A stretch of DNA of 64,000 nt, from NCBI GenBank assembly GCA_963810305.1, contig CAWEMY010000011.1, positions 372,001 through 436,000 on the forward strand. Direction: 5' to 3'. Made by a program: the position numbers and the translations under genes. This stretch comes from JACDCA01 sp963810305 (lineage in GTDB: Bacteria; Acidobacteriota; Vicinamibacteria; Vicinamibacterales; 2-12-FULL-66-21). Under the pieces are notes generated by a model. It worked only from the letters and a program-made list of their open reading frames with translations, made no database searches and was not told the origin of the DNA. Positions 26,955-35,642 of this stretch are shown here, piece by piece (position 1 is the first letter of the stretch; every line of letters begins with the position of its first letter).

Positions 26955-27902
26955 GTGAAGCTCATTATCCAGCCGGACGATGGAATCGAGCCGCTGCTCA
27001 AGGCGGTTCGCAAGGCGAAGAAAACCATCGACATCGTGATCTTCCGCTTCGACCGGGCCGACCTCGAGGAGGCACTCGAGGGGGCGGTCGCCCGCAACGT
27101 CGTGGTGCGGGCCCTGATCGCGCACACCAACCGCGGCGGGGAAAAGACGCTGCGCAAGCTCGAGATGCGCCTGCTGAAGAGCGGCGTGATCGTCGCCAGG
27201 ACCGCCGACGATCTGCCGCGCTACCACGCAAAGATGATGCTGGTCGACGGCGCGCTCTACGTCTTCGGCTTCAATTACACCAAGCTGGACATCGCCAAGA
27301 GCCGGAGCTTCGGCGTGATGACACGTGACGCGAAGCTGGTCAAGGAGGCTGCGACGCTGTTCGAGGCGGATACGGTGCGTCAGCCGTACGTGCCGGCACA
27401 TCAACGCCTGGTGGTGAGCCCCGAGACCTCGCGCGCGCGGCTCGCCGCGTTCATCAAGGCGACCAAGAAGGAGCTGCTGATCTACGACGAGCAGGTCTCC
27501 GACAATGCGATGCAGAAGCTTCTGCAGGATCGAATCAAGGCGGGCGTGTCGATCCGGATCATTGGACAGCTGGAGAAGACGATCGACGGCATCGTGACGC
27601 GGACGCTGCCGGGCCTGCGGCTGCACGTGCGGGCGATGATCAGGGACGGTTGTGCGGCGTTTGTCGGCAGCCAGAGCCTGCGAAAACTGGAGCTCGACGC
27701 GCGCCGGGAAGTAGGGCTCCTGATCCAGGACGCGCGGATCGCGCGGCGGATGCAGTCGGTGTTCGAATCGGACTGGAAGTCGGCGAGCGGGAAGGCGAAC
27801 GCTACTTCCGCCGCGTGGTCAGCAAACTATGCGTCAGTCACCCCCGATAGTTGCCGAACTGCAGGGCGACTCCGAAATCGTGCTCGCGCAGTTGTCTCAT
27901 AG
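26955..27902 (+). CDS. Phospholipase D-like protein, HKD family
   Basis: 315 residues from a GTG start, without a signal peptide. The first HKD motif is intact (YHAKMMLVDGALYVFGFN). The second is altered: HVRAMIRDGCAAFVGSQ has Arg in place of Lys. A two-half PLD fold is otherwise clear, with repeated segments AKKTIDIVIFRFDRADLEEA and TKKELLIYDEQVSDNAMQKL. It could be a phosphodiesterase acting on lipid or nucleic acid; the K-to-R change in one half makes catalysis uncertain. The 3' end overlaps the convergent yajQ by 65 bases, and its last 30 residues look non-conserved. Confidence 0.8.
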   Translation: MKLIIQPDDGIEPLLKAVRKAKKTIDIVIFRFDRADLEEALEGAVARNVVVRALIAHTNRGGEKTLRKLEMRLLKSGVIVARTADDLPRYHAKMMLVDGALYVFGFNYTKLDIAKSRSFGVMTRDAKLVKEAATLFEADTVRQPYVPAHQRLVVSPETSRARLAAFIKATKKELLIYDEQVSDNAMQKLLQDRIKAGVSIRIIGQLEKTIDGIVTRTLPGLRLHVRAMIRDGCAAFVGSQSLRKLELDARREVGLLIQDARIARRMQSVFESDWKSASGKANATSAAWSANYASVTPDSCRTAGRLRNRARAVVS

Positions 27903-28341
27903 CCTCCTGCAGCTCATCCTTCGACGCAGAGGAGACGCGCACCTGATCTGCCTGAATCGCCGCCTGGACCTTTTTCAGTTTCCGTTCCTTCAGGAACTTG
28001 ACGATCTCCTTGGCGGCCTCCGTTGGGATGCCCTGTTGAAGCGCAACAACACGCCGAACGGTGTCGTTCGCAGCGCGTTCGATGTCTCCAGGGGTCAGGT
28101 TCTTGGTGGGAACGCCACGCCGCACCATACGACCCTGCAGGATTTCCCAGAGCGCGGTCATCTTGTAGTCGTCATCGGCGGTCAGCGTGATGGTGTTTTC
28201 AGCTCGATTGAGATCGATCGCCGCACGTGAGCCTTTGAAGTCGTAGCGCTGAGCGATCTCCTTCCGCGCTTGATTCACGGCGTTGTCGACTTCCTGCAGA
28301 TCGACAGTCGACGTGATATCGAAGGATGCGAGGGTGGCCAT
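27838..28341 (-). CDS. yajQ: YajQ-family nucleotide-binding protein
   Basis: 167 residues, the usual length for YajQ/DUF520. MATLASFDITSTVDLQEVDN at the start, AQRYDFKGSRAAIDLNR, TLTADDDYKMTALWEILQ and KKVQAAIQADQVRVSSASKD, ending LREHDFGVALQFGNYRG, are all family segments. Members bind GTP/tRNA or cyclic di-GMP. The start is placed at ATG 28341 rather than seven codons upstream because MATLASFDI is the conserved N-terminus. Confidence 0.96.
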   Translation of the reverse strand: MATLASFDITSTVDLQEVDNAVNQARKEIAQRYDFKGSRAAIDLNRAENTITLTADDDYKMTALWEILQGRMVRRGVPTKNLTPGDIERAANDTVRRVVALQQGIPTEAAKEIVKFLKERKLKKVQAAIQADQVRVSSASKDELQEAMRQLREHDFGVALQFGNYRG

Positions 28342-28440
28342 TGAGGGGCCAGTATATGGCAAGGCGATCGATCTCCACGTCGATACCGGCCGCGTCCGCT
28401 ACTGGTAAAGCAGCCGCCGATTGGTGACAATTGGCGATTC

Positions 28441-28833
28441 ATGATCGAACGGCGGAAATCCGGCATCCAGGGGTGGGGAGTCTTCTCCATCCAGCCAATC
28501 AACAAGAACAAGCGGATCGTCACCTACGATGGTGAAAAGATCCGCAACAAGGTGAGCCTGAAACGCGAGAACCGGTACCTGAAGAAGGGCCATATCTGGT
28601 GTTTCAAGCTCAATCGCCTCTTCGTGCGGGATGCCGCTGTCGGCGGCAACATCGCCCGATTCATCAATCACTCGTGCACACCGAATTGCTACACGCAGGT
28701 GATTGGCGATCAGATCTGGATCATTGCCGCCAGGAACATCCGGAAGGGGGAGGAGCTGACCTACAACTACCTTACCGATGGACCAGGCAACATCAAGTGC
28801 CGTTGCCGGCCCGGTTGTAAGGGGGTCATCTAG
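28441..28833 (+). CDS. SET-domain protein lysine methyltransferase
   Basis: 130 residues, a minimal SET domain with a post-SET motif. SGIQGWGVFS is the N-terminal SET core, RFINHSCTPNC (residues 73-83) and GEELTYNY (about 103-110) form the SAM and lysine channel, and CRCRPGC near residue 120 with the cysteine of NHSC can bind the post-SET zinc. Such eukaryote-like enzymes occur scattered in bacteria; the protein target here is unknown. No signal peptide is seen. The stop codon shares the four bases CTAG with the stop of the convergent radical SAM gene. Confidence 0.9.
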   Translation: MIERRKSGIQGWGVFSIQPINKNKRIVTYDGEKIRNKVSLKRENRYLKKGHIWCFKLNRLFVRDAAVGGNIARFINHSCTPNCYTQVIGDQIWIIAARNIRKGEELTYNYLTDGPGNIKCRCRPGCKGVI

Positions 28834-29829
28834 GTGGACGTGGTCGCGTGTGGGTCCGACCACCGCGCGCTCAGCCGGCGGACGCCGTCGCCGATCCGCA
28901 GCGAGGGTTTGAACAGGGTCTCGACCCTGACACCGCCGGGCAGGCGGTGCCGTCCGAGGGCGCCAAGACCGGCTGACGCGATGCATCCGCAATTGGCGCA
29001 GTCGGGATTGCCGCCGAACTGACATGGCGTGATCTGCCGCTTGAAATCCGCCGACAGGCAGGTGGTCGTCTGTGCGAAGACACAGTCCTGCGGGGTTTGC
29101 GGCGGGTTCGCGTAGACCTGGATCAGCCCTGCCGGCATGCGCAACTTCGGATAGCGCGGCCGGAGGTGCATCAGCGAGGCAACCACGCGCTGGCGATCCT
29201 CCGGCCGGAGCCGCTCGTCGGAGACCTCGCCGATCTGCGGCGTGTAAAGGCTGGTCCAGATCGCCTGGCAGTTCTCGTTTCGCGACCACTGATCGACGAA
29301 CTCTTCGAGATAGCCGTCGCGCTGTACCTGCTGGCGCGTGACCGTGCAGTGGACGATGACTCGATGTCCGGCGATGTGCTTCAGGATCCGGTCGTAGGTC
29401 GCCGGCGTTCGTCGCACGTCGTGCTCGGGTTGAAGACCGTCGATCGAGACGACGATCTGGAGCCGTCTCAGCTTTGCCCACTCCACCGGGATCGGCCGCA
29501 CCGCGCTGGTCACCACCTGCGTGAAAATGCCGCGATCGGCGAGCTGGGGCAGGATCACGCCCAGCTCGCGATACCTGACCAGTGGTTCGCCGCCGATAAT
29601 GGAGACGTGCATGGGCTTGTGCTCGTCGATCAGCTCCATGAATCGCGTCAACGAGCTCGTCACCCTTGTAGTCGGCGACCTGTCGCAGGGTCACTTCGCC
29701 GCCGAGATGCTGGTCCTGGTAGGCATAACATCCGGGACAGCGCAGCGGGCACTCGCGTGTAATCTCTACCGACAACGCCGGGCGGTAGCCACGAAGGATT
29801 CGTCCCCACGCCGAGAATACCCACATCAT
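28830..29829 (-). CDS. Radical SAM protein with SPASM-like cysteines, one frameshift
   Basis: About 332 residues. The CX3CX2C cluster is CPLRCPGC near residue 25, followed by a GGEPLVRY motif. The C-terminal third has clustered cysteines (CVFAQTTTC, TPCQFGG, CANCGC) that could hold extra iron-sulfur clusters. An extra base near 29680 (GGT-G-ACG) splits the frame. The start is one of two adjacent ATGs at 29829/29826. The substrate is not known; the family recurs in Acidobacteria. It is divergent from the esterase gene, with only 16 bases between the two start codons. Confidence 0.82.
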
Positions 29830-29845
29830 GATTCGACTATAGCAA

Positions 29846-30493
29846 ATGCAGATCATCTACCTTCACGGCTTCGCGTCTTCGCCGCAATCCAGTAAGCGGG
29901 CCTTTCTCGCGTCGAAGTTTTCCGAGCACGGCGTTACGCTGCACTCTCCGGATTTCAATCTGCCGGATTTCTCCACCTTGACGATCACGCGCATGATCGG
30001 CCAGGTCACCGCCGCGCTCGATGAAGCGGGAGAGGAACCGTTCGTGCTGATCGGATCGAGTCTTGGAGGCTTTGTGGCGGTGCAGACGGCGCTGGCGCGT
30101 CCGGGACGGGTAGCGCGCATGGTGCTGCTCGCGCCGGCGCTCGATTTCAGCGGCAACCGGCTGCGTGATCTGGGCGACCGCGGGCTGGAGGAATGGGAAA
30201 CCTCAGGGCAGTTGAACGTATTCCACTATGGCTACGGCCGGATGATCCCGGTTCACTACGGGCTCTTCACCGATGCCTCCGGCTACGAATGTGTCAACGC
30301 TCGGCTCGAGATGCCGATACTGATCTTTCAGGGACGCCGCGATACGGCGGTCAGCCCGGCCGCGGTGGAATCCTGGGCGCGCTCGCGTCCGAACGTCGAG
30401 CTGCACCTGCTCGACGACGACCATCAGCTCACCAGCAGTCTGGATTACATCTGGCGGGAGACGCGCCGGTTCCTGGATCTCGACAATCCCTGA
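29846..30493 (+). CDS. YqiA-like alpha/beta-hydrolase esterase
   Basis: 215 residues, UPF0227/YqiA-like. YLHGFASSPQSSKR is the oxyanion-side motif, GSSLGG holds the nucleophile serine, RDTAVSPAAV the acid region, and DDDHQLTSS the catalytic histidine. It is cytosolic, with no signal peptide. The start codon lies directly behind CTATAGCAA, so a leaderless message is possible. The stop codon lies inside the left arm of a 31-bp inverted repeat. Confidence 0.85.
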   Translation: MQIIYLHGFASSPQSSKRAFLASKFSEHGVTLHSPDFNLPDFSTLTITRMIGQVTAALDEAGEEPFVLIGSSLGGFVAVQTALARPGRVARMVLLAPALDFSGNRLRDLGDRGLEEWETSGQLNVFHYGYGRMIPVHYGLFTDASGYECVNARLEMPILIFQGRRDTAVSPAAVESWARSRPNVELHLLDDDHQLTSSLDYIWRETRRFLDLDNP

Positions 30494-30625
30494 TCGCTCA
30501 TCGCTGATCCCTGATCTCAATACCAATCCTGGATCCCGTATCTCCCGGATCCCGTCTCCGCGCGATTCGCGATTCGCGATTCGGGATCGGTCAGGAGATC
30601 AGGGATGAGCGATCAGCGATCAAGG
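30488..30625. repeat. Long inverted repeat spanning two convergent stop codons
   Basis: Arms 30488-30518 and 30595-30625 are 31 bases long and match at 28 positions; both are built of GATCGCTGATC / CCCTGATC words. Between them lie further CGATTCG and GGATCCC repeats. The stop codons of the esterase (30491-30493) and of the dehydrogenase (30620-30622) both fall inside the arms. Could act as a two-way terminator. Confidence 0.85.
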
Positions 30626-31987
30626 ATTCGCTGTCGGTTTTCCGGCGCCGAGCCTGAAAACGTGCGGGTACGGCTTCTTGATCGCGTTCCTGGTGTCGAC
30701 GATCAGATTCGCTTCCGTGACGAGCGCCTCATAGTCGAACGCCTTGTGTTCCGTCACGATGACGGCACAATCGTATTGCGCGATCGAGCCGCGGCGGAGA
30801 TCCACCGCCTCCAGCTCATAACCTCCGGGCCAGTCGCGGGCTCTAATCGTATCGACGAAGGGGTCCGCATACGCGACGGTCGCTCCCTTGGCGTGGAGAA
30901 GCCCCATGATGTCGAGCGCTGGTGATTCCCGGATGTCGTCGATGTCGCGCTTGTAGGCAACGCCGAGGAGCAGGATCTTCGCGCCGTTCACTGCCTTGCG
31001 CCGCGTGTTGAGCGCATCGACGATCTTGTCGACGACGTAGTGAGGCATGCCGCCGTTGATGTGTCCGGCGAGCTCGATGAAGCGTGGATCGAAGCCGCTC
31101 TGCTTCGCCTTCCATGACAGATAAAACGGATCGATCGGGATGCAGTGGCCGCCGAGGCCGGGCCCGGGGTAGAACGCCATGAAGCCGAACGGCTTCGTCT
31201 TCGCCGCCTCCACCACTTCCCAGACGTCGATATTCATCCGATCGCACATCAGCGCCAGTTCGTTCACCAGGCCGATGTTCACCGCCCTGAACGTGTTCTC
31301 CAGGAGCTTCACCATTTCGGCGACGCGTGTGGAGCTGACCGGCACGATCGTCTGAATCGCCGTCCCGTAGAGGGCTCCAGCCAGCTGCGAGCAGGCCGGT
31401 GTGACGCCGCCGACGACTTTCGGCACGTTGTGTGTCTGAAAGGTTGGATTACCCGGGTCGACCCGTTCAGGAGAAAACGCGAGGAAGAAATCCGTGCCGG
31501 CCTTCAGTCCGGTGGCTTCGAGCAGCGGCTGCACGACTTCTTCAGTCGTGCCAGGGTAGGTGGTTGATTCGAGGACGATCAGCATCCCCGGATGCAGGTG
31601 CACGGCGATCGACTCGACCGCCGAGACGATATAGGACATGTCCGGGTCCTTCGTCTTCCGGAGCGGCGTTGGGACGCAGATGTTGATCGTGTCGAGTTCC
31701 TGGACCACCGAGAAGTCGGTCGTCGCGCGAAGCGTTCCACTGCGATGCAGCGCGGCAACATCCGCCGTGGCGACGTCCGGGATGTAGGACCGTCCGTCTT
31801 CTATCGAATCGACCTTCCGCGAGTCCAGGTCGATCCCGGTGGTGTGAAAGCCCGCCTTGGCAAAGCCGACCGCAAGCGGCAGACCAACGTACCCGAGTCC
31901 GACGACGCCAGTCCGCGCCGTCCGCGACTGAAGCTTCTGGATGAGCGAGGCAGCGAGCGGTGACATTCCCTGATGTTCAATTGGCAT
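30620..31987 (-). CDS. UDP-glucose/UDP-N-acetylmannosamine-type nucleotide-sugar dehydrogenase
   Basis: 455 residues, a three-domain NAD-dependent 4-electron dehydrogenase. The dinucleotide fold starts with GVVGLGYVGLPLAVGFAKAG; NICVPTPLRKTKDPDMSYI and LESTTYPGTTEEVV follow; the catalytic cysteine is in GLGGHCIPIDPFYLSW; LLLGVAYKRDIDDIRESPA opens the C-terminal domain. It makes uronic acids for surface polysaccharide. Whether the substrate is UDP-Glc, UDP-GlcNAc or UDP-ManNAc cannot be decided here; the sequence looks like the WbpA/TuaD side. No other polysaccharide genes are adjacent. Confidence 0.92.
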   Translation of the reverse strand: MPIEHQGMSPLAASLIQKLQSRTARTGVVGLGYVGLPLAVGFAKAGFHTTGIDLDSRKVDSIEDGRSYIPDVATADVAALHRSGTLRATTDFSVVQELDTINICVPTPLRKTKDPDMSYIVSAVESIAVHLHPGMLIVLESTTYPGTTEEVVQPLLEATGLKAGTDFFLAFSPERVDPGNPTFQTHNVPKVVGGVTPACSQLAGALYGTAIQTIVPVSSTRVAEMVKLLENTFRAVNIGLVNELALMCDRMNIDVWEVVEAAKTKPFGFMAFYPGPGLGGHCIPIDPFYLSWKAKQSGFDPRFIELAGHINGGMPHYVVDKIVDALNTRRKAVNGAKILLLGVAYKRDIDDIRESPALDIMGLLHAKGATVAYADPFVDTIRARDWPGGYELEAVDLRRGSIAQYDCAVIVTEHKAFDYEALVTEANLIVDTRNAIKKPYPHVFRLGAGKPTANP

Positions 31988-32002
31988 TCGAAATATGGAG
32001 AT

Positions 32003-32063
32003 TGATTACTGATCGTTACTGACTACTGATTACTGACTACTGATTACTGACTATTGACCACTG
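32003..32063. repeat. GATTACT tandem repeat between two minus-strand genes
   Basis: Eight or nine degenerate units of TGATTAC / TGACTAC with a 7-bp period fill the gap between the sigma54 regulator and the sugar dehydrogenase; the array runs to the base before the regulator stop. Confidence 0.8.
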
Positions 32064-33593
32064 TCACGACGCTCGGCTGATGCCGCATTCCTTGATCTTG
32101 TTGAGGAGCGTCTTGTAGCTGACGCCAAGGATCTGCGCGGCCTTGCGGCGATTCCAGTGCACCTGCCGCAGGGTCTGCTCGATTGCTGCCCGCTCCGCCT
32201 TCATCGCTGCCGCCTTCGCGACGGATGCCAGAGACCCGCCGCCCTCCTCGAACACTTCGGGTTCGTCAGACGGCACCGGCTCCGGCGCGAGCGGGCTCGG
32301 CGTCGGGATGTACGGCATCACGCCGCCGGCGCCTACACCGGCCGGGATGGCCACTGCTGCCGCGAGTGCCGGCGCGGCTGCTGCCACTTGCACCGCGGCG
32401 GCTGCCGTTCGCTGCATGTTGCGCTCGATCTCGTTGATGACCAGCGCTTCGTCCTGGAGCACTACGACGCGCTTGATCATGTTTTCGAGCTCGCGGATGT
32501 TGCCGGGCCATTCGTAGTGCAGGAACATCCGGCGCAACTCATCGCTCACCGGCTTCAGCGGCCGGTTGTACTTGCGCGAGTAGCGCGCGACGAAGAAGTC
32601 GGTCAGCGCCGGCACCTCGTCGCGCCGTTCGCGCAGCGGCGGAACGATGACTTCGATCACTCGCAGCCGGTAGTACAGGTCCTCACGAAAGTCGCCGGAG
32701 ACGAGCATCTTCTCGAGGTCGCGGTTGGTCGCCGTCACCACGCGGATGTCGACGTTGATGCGCTTGTTGCTGCCAAGCTTCGTGAACTCGGCGTCCTGCA
32801 TGACGTGGAGCAGCTTGGACTGAAGCGCCGGTTTCAGCTCGCCGATCTCGTCCATGAACAGCGTGCCGGTATCGGCCTGCTCGAACTTGCCGACTCGCGT
32901 CGTCGCAGCGCCGGTGAACGCTCCACGCTCGTGGCCGAACAGTTCGCTCTCGAGCAGCTCCGCGGGGAGCGCCGCGCAGTTCACCTTGACGAACGGGCGA
33001 TTCCGGCGGGTCGAACGCTGGTGGATCGCGCGCGAGACCAGCTCCTTGCCGACGCCGCTCTCGCCCCGAATCAGGACGGTGACATCGCTGTCGGCCACCT
33101 GCTCGATGACTCTGGCGATGTCCTGCATCTTTTCGCTCGTGCCCCAGACCGAGCGGTCCTCGTCGTCGCTCAACTGCTGTCGCAGCTCGCTCAGTTCCGA
33201 GACAAGGCGGTTCTTCTCGATGGCGTTCTTGATCGCGACGTCGAGCGCGATTTCACCGAGCCCTTCGGGGTCGTCAGGCTTGACGACGTAGTCGGCGGCG
33301 CCAAGGCGCACCGCTTCCACGATGGTGGACGCCTGGTTGCGTCCGGAGAGCATGATGACCTGGGCTTCGGGACGCGAGGCCTTGAGCGCGCGCAGGGTCG
33401 CGAGGCCGTCGAGCCCCGGCATCATGACGTCGAGCAGGATGACATCCGGCGCTTCGGTCTGCTTCATCGTCGCGAGCAGTTCGTCGCCGCGCGCGTACGT
33501 CCGTGCTTCGTAGCCGCGCAACGACAGAAAAGTGCGCAGGTACGCTGCAAATGCTGAGTCGTCATCGACGATGGCGACAAACGGTTTTTTCAT
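32064..33593 (-). CDS. Sigma54-dependent response regulator, NtrC family
   Basis: 509 residues. Receiver domain with Asp55 in VILLDVMMPGLDG; AAA+ domain with Walker A GESGVGKE (about 178), an intact GAFTGA sigma54 contact loop, Walker B GTLFMDEIGE and the sensor arginines (DLYYRLRVIEV); a Fis-type helix-turn-helix at the C-terminus (RKAAQILGVSYKTLLNKI). A linker of about 75 residues rich in Ala, Val and Pro separates AAA+ from the DNA-binding domain. The kinase gene lies 39 bases upstream on the same strand, so the two form a pair. Target promoters are unknown. Confidence 0.93.
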   Translation of the reverse strand: MKKPFVAIVDDDSAFAAYLRTFLSLRGYEARTYARGDELLATMKQTEAPDVILLDVMMPGLDGLATLRALKASRPEAQVIMLSGRNQASTIVEAVRLGAADYVVKPDDPEGLGEIALDVAIKNAIEKNRLVSELSELRQQLSDDEDRSVWGTSEKMQDIARVIEQVADSDVTVLIRGESGVGKELVSRAIHQRSTRRNRPFVKVNCAALPAELLESELFGHERGAFTGAATTRVGKFEQADTGTLFMDEIGELKPALQSKLLHVMQDAEFTKLGSNKRINVDIRVVTATNRDLEKMLVSGDFREDLYYRLRVIEVIVPPLRERRDEVPALTDFFVARYSRKYNRPLKPVSDELRRMFLHYEWPGNIRELENMIKRVVVLQDEALVINEIERNMQRTAAAAVQVAAAAPALAAAVAIPAGVGAGGVMPYIPTPSPLAPEPVPSDEPEVFEEGGGSLASVAKAAAMKAERAAIEQTLRQVHWNRRKAAQILGVSYKTLLNKIKECGISRAS

Positions 33594-33632
33594 GGACCAG
33601 GCCCTGTGACTCGTGACAATGGGTTCGTGGGA

Positions 33633-34323
33633 CTACGCGCGCGGGAGCGCCACGACCGCGCCAGCCCGTCCGTCACCGGGGGGTGAGAGCAGCGCGCCGC
33701 CGTGCTGCCCAATTATACGACGTGCAATCGCCAGGCTCAGTCCGGACCCGCCGCGCCATTCATCGAACGGCGCAAGATCGGCTGGATCGGCACCGGTGAT
33801 CTCGTCGATCTGCTGTTCGTCGCCGATCGCAACATGCAGAAATGGCACGCCATCGATCTCGGCATCCCGCACGCGCACCACAAGTCTGTCACTCGTCACC
33901 ACCTCCCGTCGTAGCGCGGTCAGGACTGAGACGAGCGCCCCTTCCAACCGCACCGCATCCGCGGTGATGCGCCCGGGTGCGGCCCCCTGCAGTTCGACCG
34001 TGACCTCGCGATCGGCCATAGTGGGAAGGGCCGTGACTGCGCGTTGGAGAAGCTCGTTCAGCTCGAGGGGGGCGGTTTGCATCTGGACGTCGTTGCGTTC
34101 CAGGCCCGAGACGGTTGCTCATTTCGGCGACAAGTGCGGATAGCCGGCCGCAGGATTTTTCAGCTTCCTCCAGAAGCTTGCGCTGTTGCTCGCTGAGCGG
34201 CCCCGCCCGCTCTTTCAAGAGCATCCGGATATATCCGGCAACGACCGTAATCGGGGTACGGAACTCGTGCACCGCCAGCGATAGCAGCTTGGGCCAGCGC
34301 GCGTCCGGCGCCCCTTTGGTCAT
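33633..34323 (-). CDS. Short soluble histidine kinase, partner of the sigma54 regulator, one frameshift
   Basis: About 229 residues after removal of one base near 34114 (AAC-C-GTC). HisKA with SLAVHEFRTPITVVAGYIRM, then a compact HATPase domain. The G2 box GGSGLSLAIARRIIGQHGG is clear, but the N-box is degenerate: VSVLTALRREV stands where an Asn-containing LLxNA would be expected. No membrane helices and no input domain are visible when the protein starts at ATG 34323; the upstream frame is open but built of tandem repeat. Kinase activity is therefore uncertain. Confidence 0.78.
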
Positions 34324-34399
34324 TACTCTGCATTCTGGCGTATTGCCGCGCCCGGTGGGAAGAGGCGCGGGGGGCCCGGTGTTACTACAATCTGAAGAC

Positions 34400-34520
34400 G
34401 GGACCCGGGACTCGGGATTCGGGGCTCGGGGCTCGGCGGACTCGGGCTGGGGCTCGGAGGCTGGCACGGGGCTCGGGCTGGACGCCGACTGGGCCGACTG
34501 ACTACTGACCACTGACTACT
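34400..34520. repeat. Composite tandem repeat between kinase and msrP
   Basis: GGGACTCGGG / GGGGCTCGG units at 34400-34480 are followed by TGACTACTGACCACTGACTACTGG at 34499-34520. The array fills the divergent promoter region; msrP starts nine bases after it. Confidence 0.78.
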
Positions 34521-34529
34521 GGTTACGCC

Positions 34530-35528
34530 ATGCTTATCAAACGACCTGACATCGTCAAGAGTTCGGAGATCACGAGCGAACAGCATTACCTTGCCCGGCG
34601 CAAGTTCATGCAGCTCATCGGCGGGGCTGCGGTCGCCTTGGGGGCGTCGACCGTGATCGAGGCCTGTTCCAGCGATCCGGGTGTCGCCGATTTTGCCGGC
34701 GCCGGAGGACCCGCTGTCCCGGCGGGCCAGAGCCCGCTCTCGAACTACAAACCACGAGTGGTTGCCACCGACGAGGCGCTCAACTCGTTCGAGGAGATCA
34801 CCAGTTACAACAATTTCTACGAGTTCGGTACCGGCAAGAACGATCCGCAGCGGTACTCGGGCAAGCTGAAGACCAGCCCGTGGAAGGTGAAGATCGACGG
34901 GCACTGCAGCAAGCCGGCGGACTATCAGCTCGAAGACTTGATCAAGCCGCATCAGCTCGAGGAACGGATCTACCGGCTGCGATGCGTTGAGGGCTGGTCG
35001 ATGGTCATCCCGTGGATCGGCATTCCCCTCGCCGAGATCGTCAAACGGGCGGAGCCCACGTCGAAGGCGACATTCATCCAGTTCACCACGCTCAATCGTC
35101 CATCCGAGATGTTCGGGCAGAATCAGCCGGTGCTCGACTGGCCCTACGTCGAAGGGCTCCGGATGGATGAGGCCATGCACCCGCTCACGATCCTCTCCGT
35201 GGGCTTGTACGGCAAGACGCTGATGAACCAGAACGGCGCCCCCATTCGGCTGGTGGTGCCGTGGAAGTACGGATTCAAGAGCATCAAATCGATCGTGCGC
35301 ATTCAGTTCGTCGACCGCATGCCGCCGACGGCGTGGAACGTGGCAAACTCCGGCGAGTACGGCTTCTACTCGAACGTGAATCCCGACGTCGATCACCCGC
35401 GCTGGAGTCAGAGGACCGAGCGGCGCATTCCAAGCTTGTTCAAGAGCTACAAGACCCAGATATTCAATGGGTACGGCGACCAGGTCGCCTCGATGTACGC
35501 CGGGATGGATCTCAAGAAGTTCTACTGA
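34530..35528 (+). CDS. msrP: Protein-methionine-sulfoxide reductase catalytic subunit MsrP
   Basis: 332 residues, a periplasmic molybdopterin enzyme that repairs oxidised methionines in envelope proteins. The twin-arginine signal is ARRKFMQLIGG (residues 22-32). The molybdenum-ligand cysteine is Cys152 in YRLRCVEGWSMVIPW. Other family segments: TSYNNFYEFGTGKNDP, DGHCSKPADY and LVVPWKYGFKSIKSIV. msrQ follows after 114 bases that hold a GC-rich repeat and hairpin. Confidence 0.95.
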   Translation: MLIKRPDIVKSSEITSEQHYLARRKFMQLIGGAAVALGASTVIEACSSDPGVADFAGAGGPAVPAGQSPLSNYKPRVVATDEALNSFEEITSYNNFYEFGTGKNDPQRYSGKLKTSPWKVKIDGHCSKPADYQLEDLIKPHQLEERIYRLRCVEGWSMVIPWIGIPLAEIVKRAEPTSKATFIQFTTLNRPSEMFGQNQPVLDWPYVEGLRMDEAMHPLTILSVGLYGKTLMNQNGAPIRLVVPWKYGFKSIKSIVRIQFVDRMPPTAWNVANSGEYGFYSNVNPDVDHPRWSQRTERRIPSLFKSYKTQIFNGYGDQVASMYAGMDLKKFY

Positions 35529-35529
35529 C

Positions 35530-35602
35530 GCGGGACGCGGGGTGCGGGGCGCGGGGCGCGGGGCGCGGTGCGCGGTAGAGGCCGGCTTTAGCCGGCCTGA
35601 GC
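35530..35602. repeat. GCGCGGG tandem repeat with AGGCCGGCT hairpin
   Basis: Seven or so GGGGCGC / GGGTGC units are followed by a perfect 9-bp stem with a two-base loop, AGGCCGGCT-TT-AGCCGGCCT, at 35580-35599. The same pair of elements recurs at 38492-38615. Confidence 0.8.
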
Positions 35603-35642
35603 CTGTCGAAGGCAGCCGGCCTGACGTCAGGACGCGAACTGA

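Noticed and set aside
32157..33557. Long plus-strand frame opposite the sigma54 regulator
   Set aside because: His/Arg/Leu-rich shadow without motifs; the opposite strand encodes an intact receiver-AAA-HTH protein.
34324..34512. N-terminal extension of the histidine kinase upstream of 34323
   Set aside because: The extra 60 residues are encoded by CGAGCCC and GACTACT tandem repeats and have no domain; ATG 34323 precedes the conserved part.
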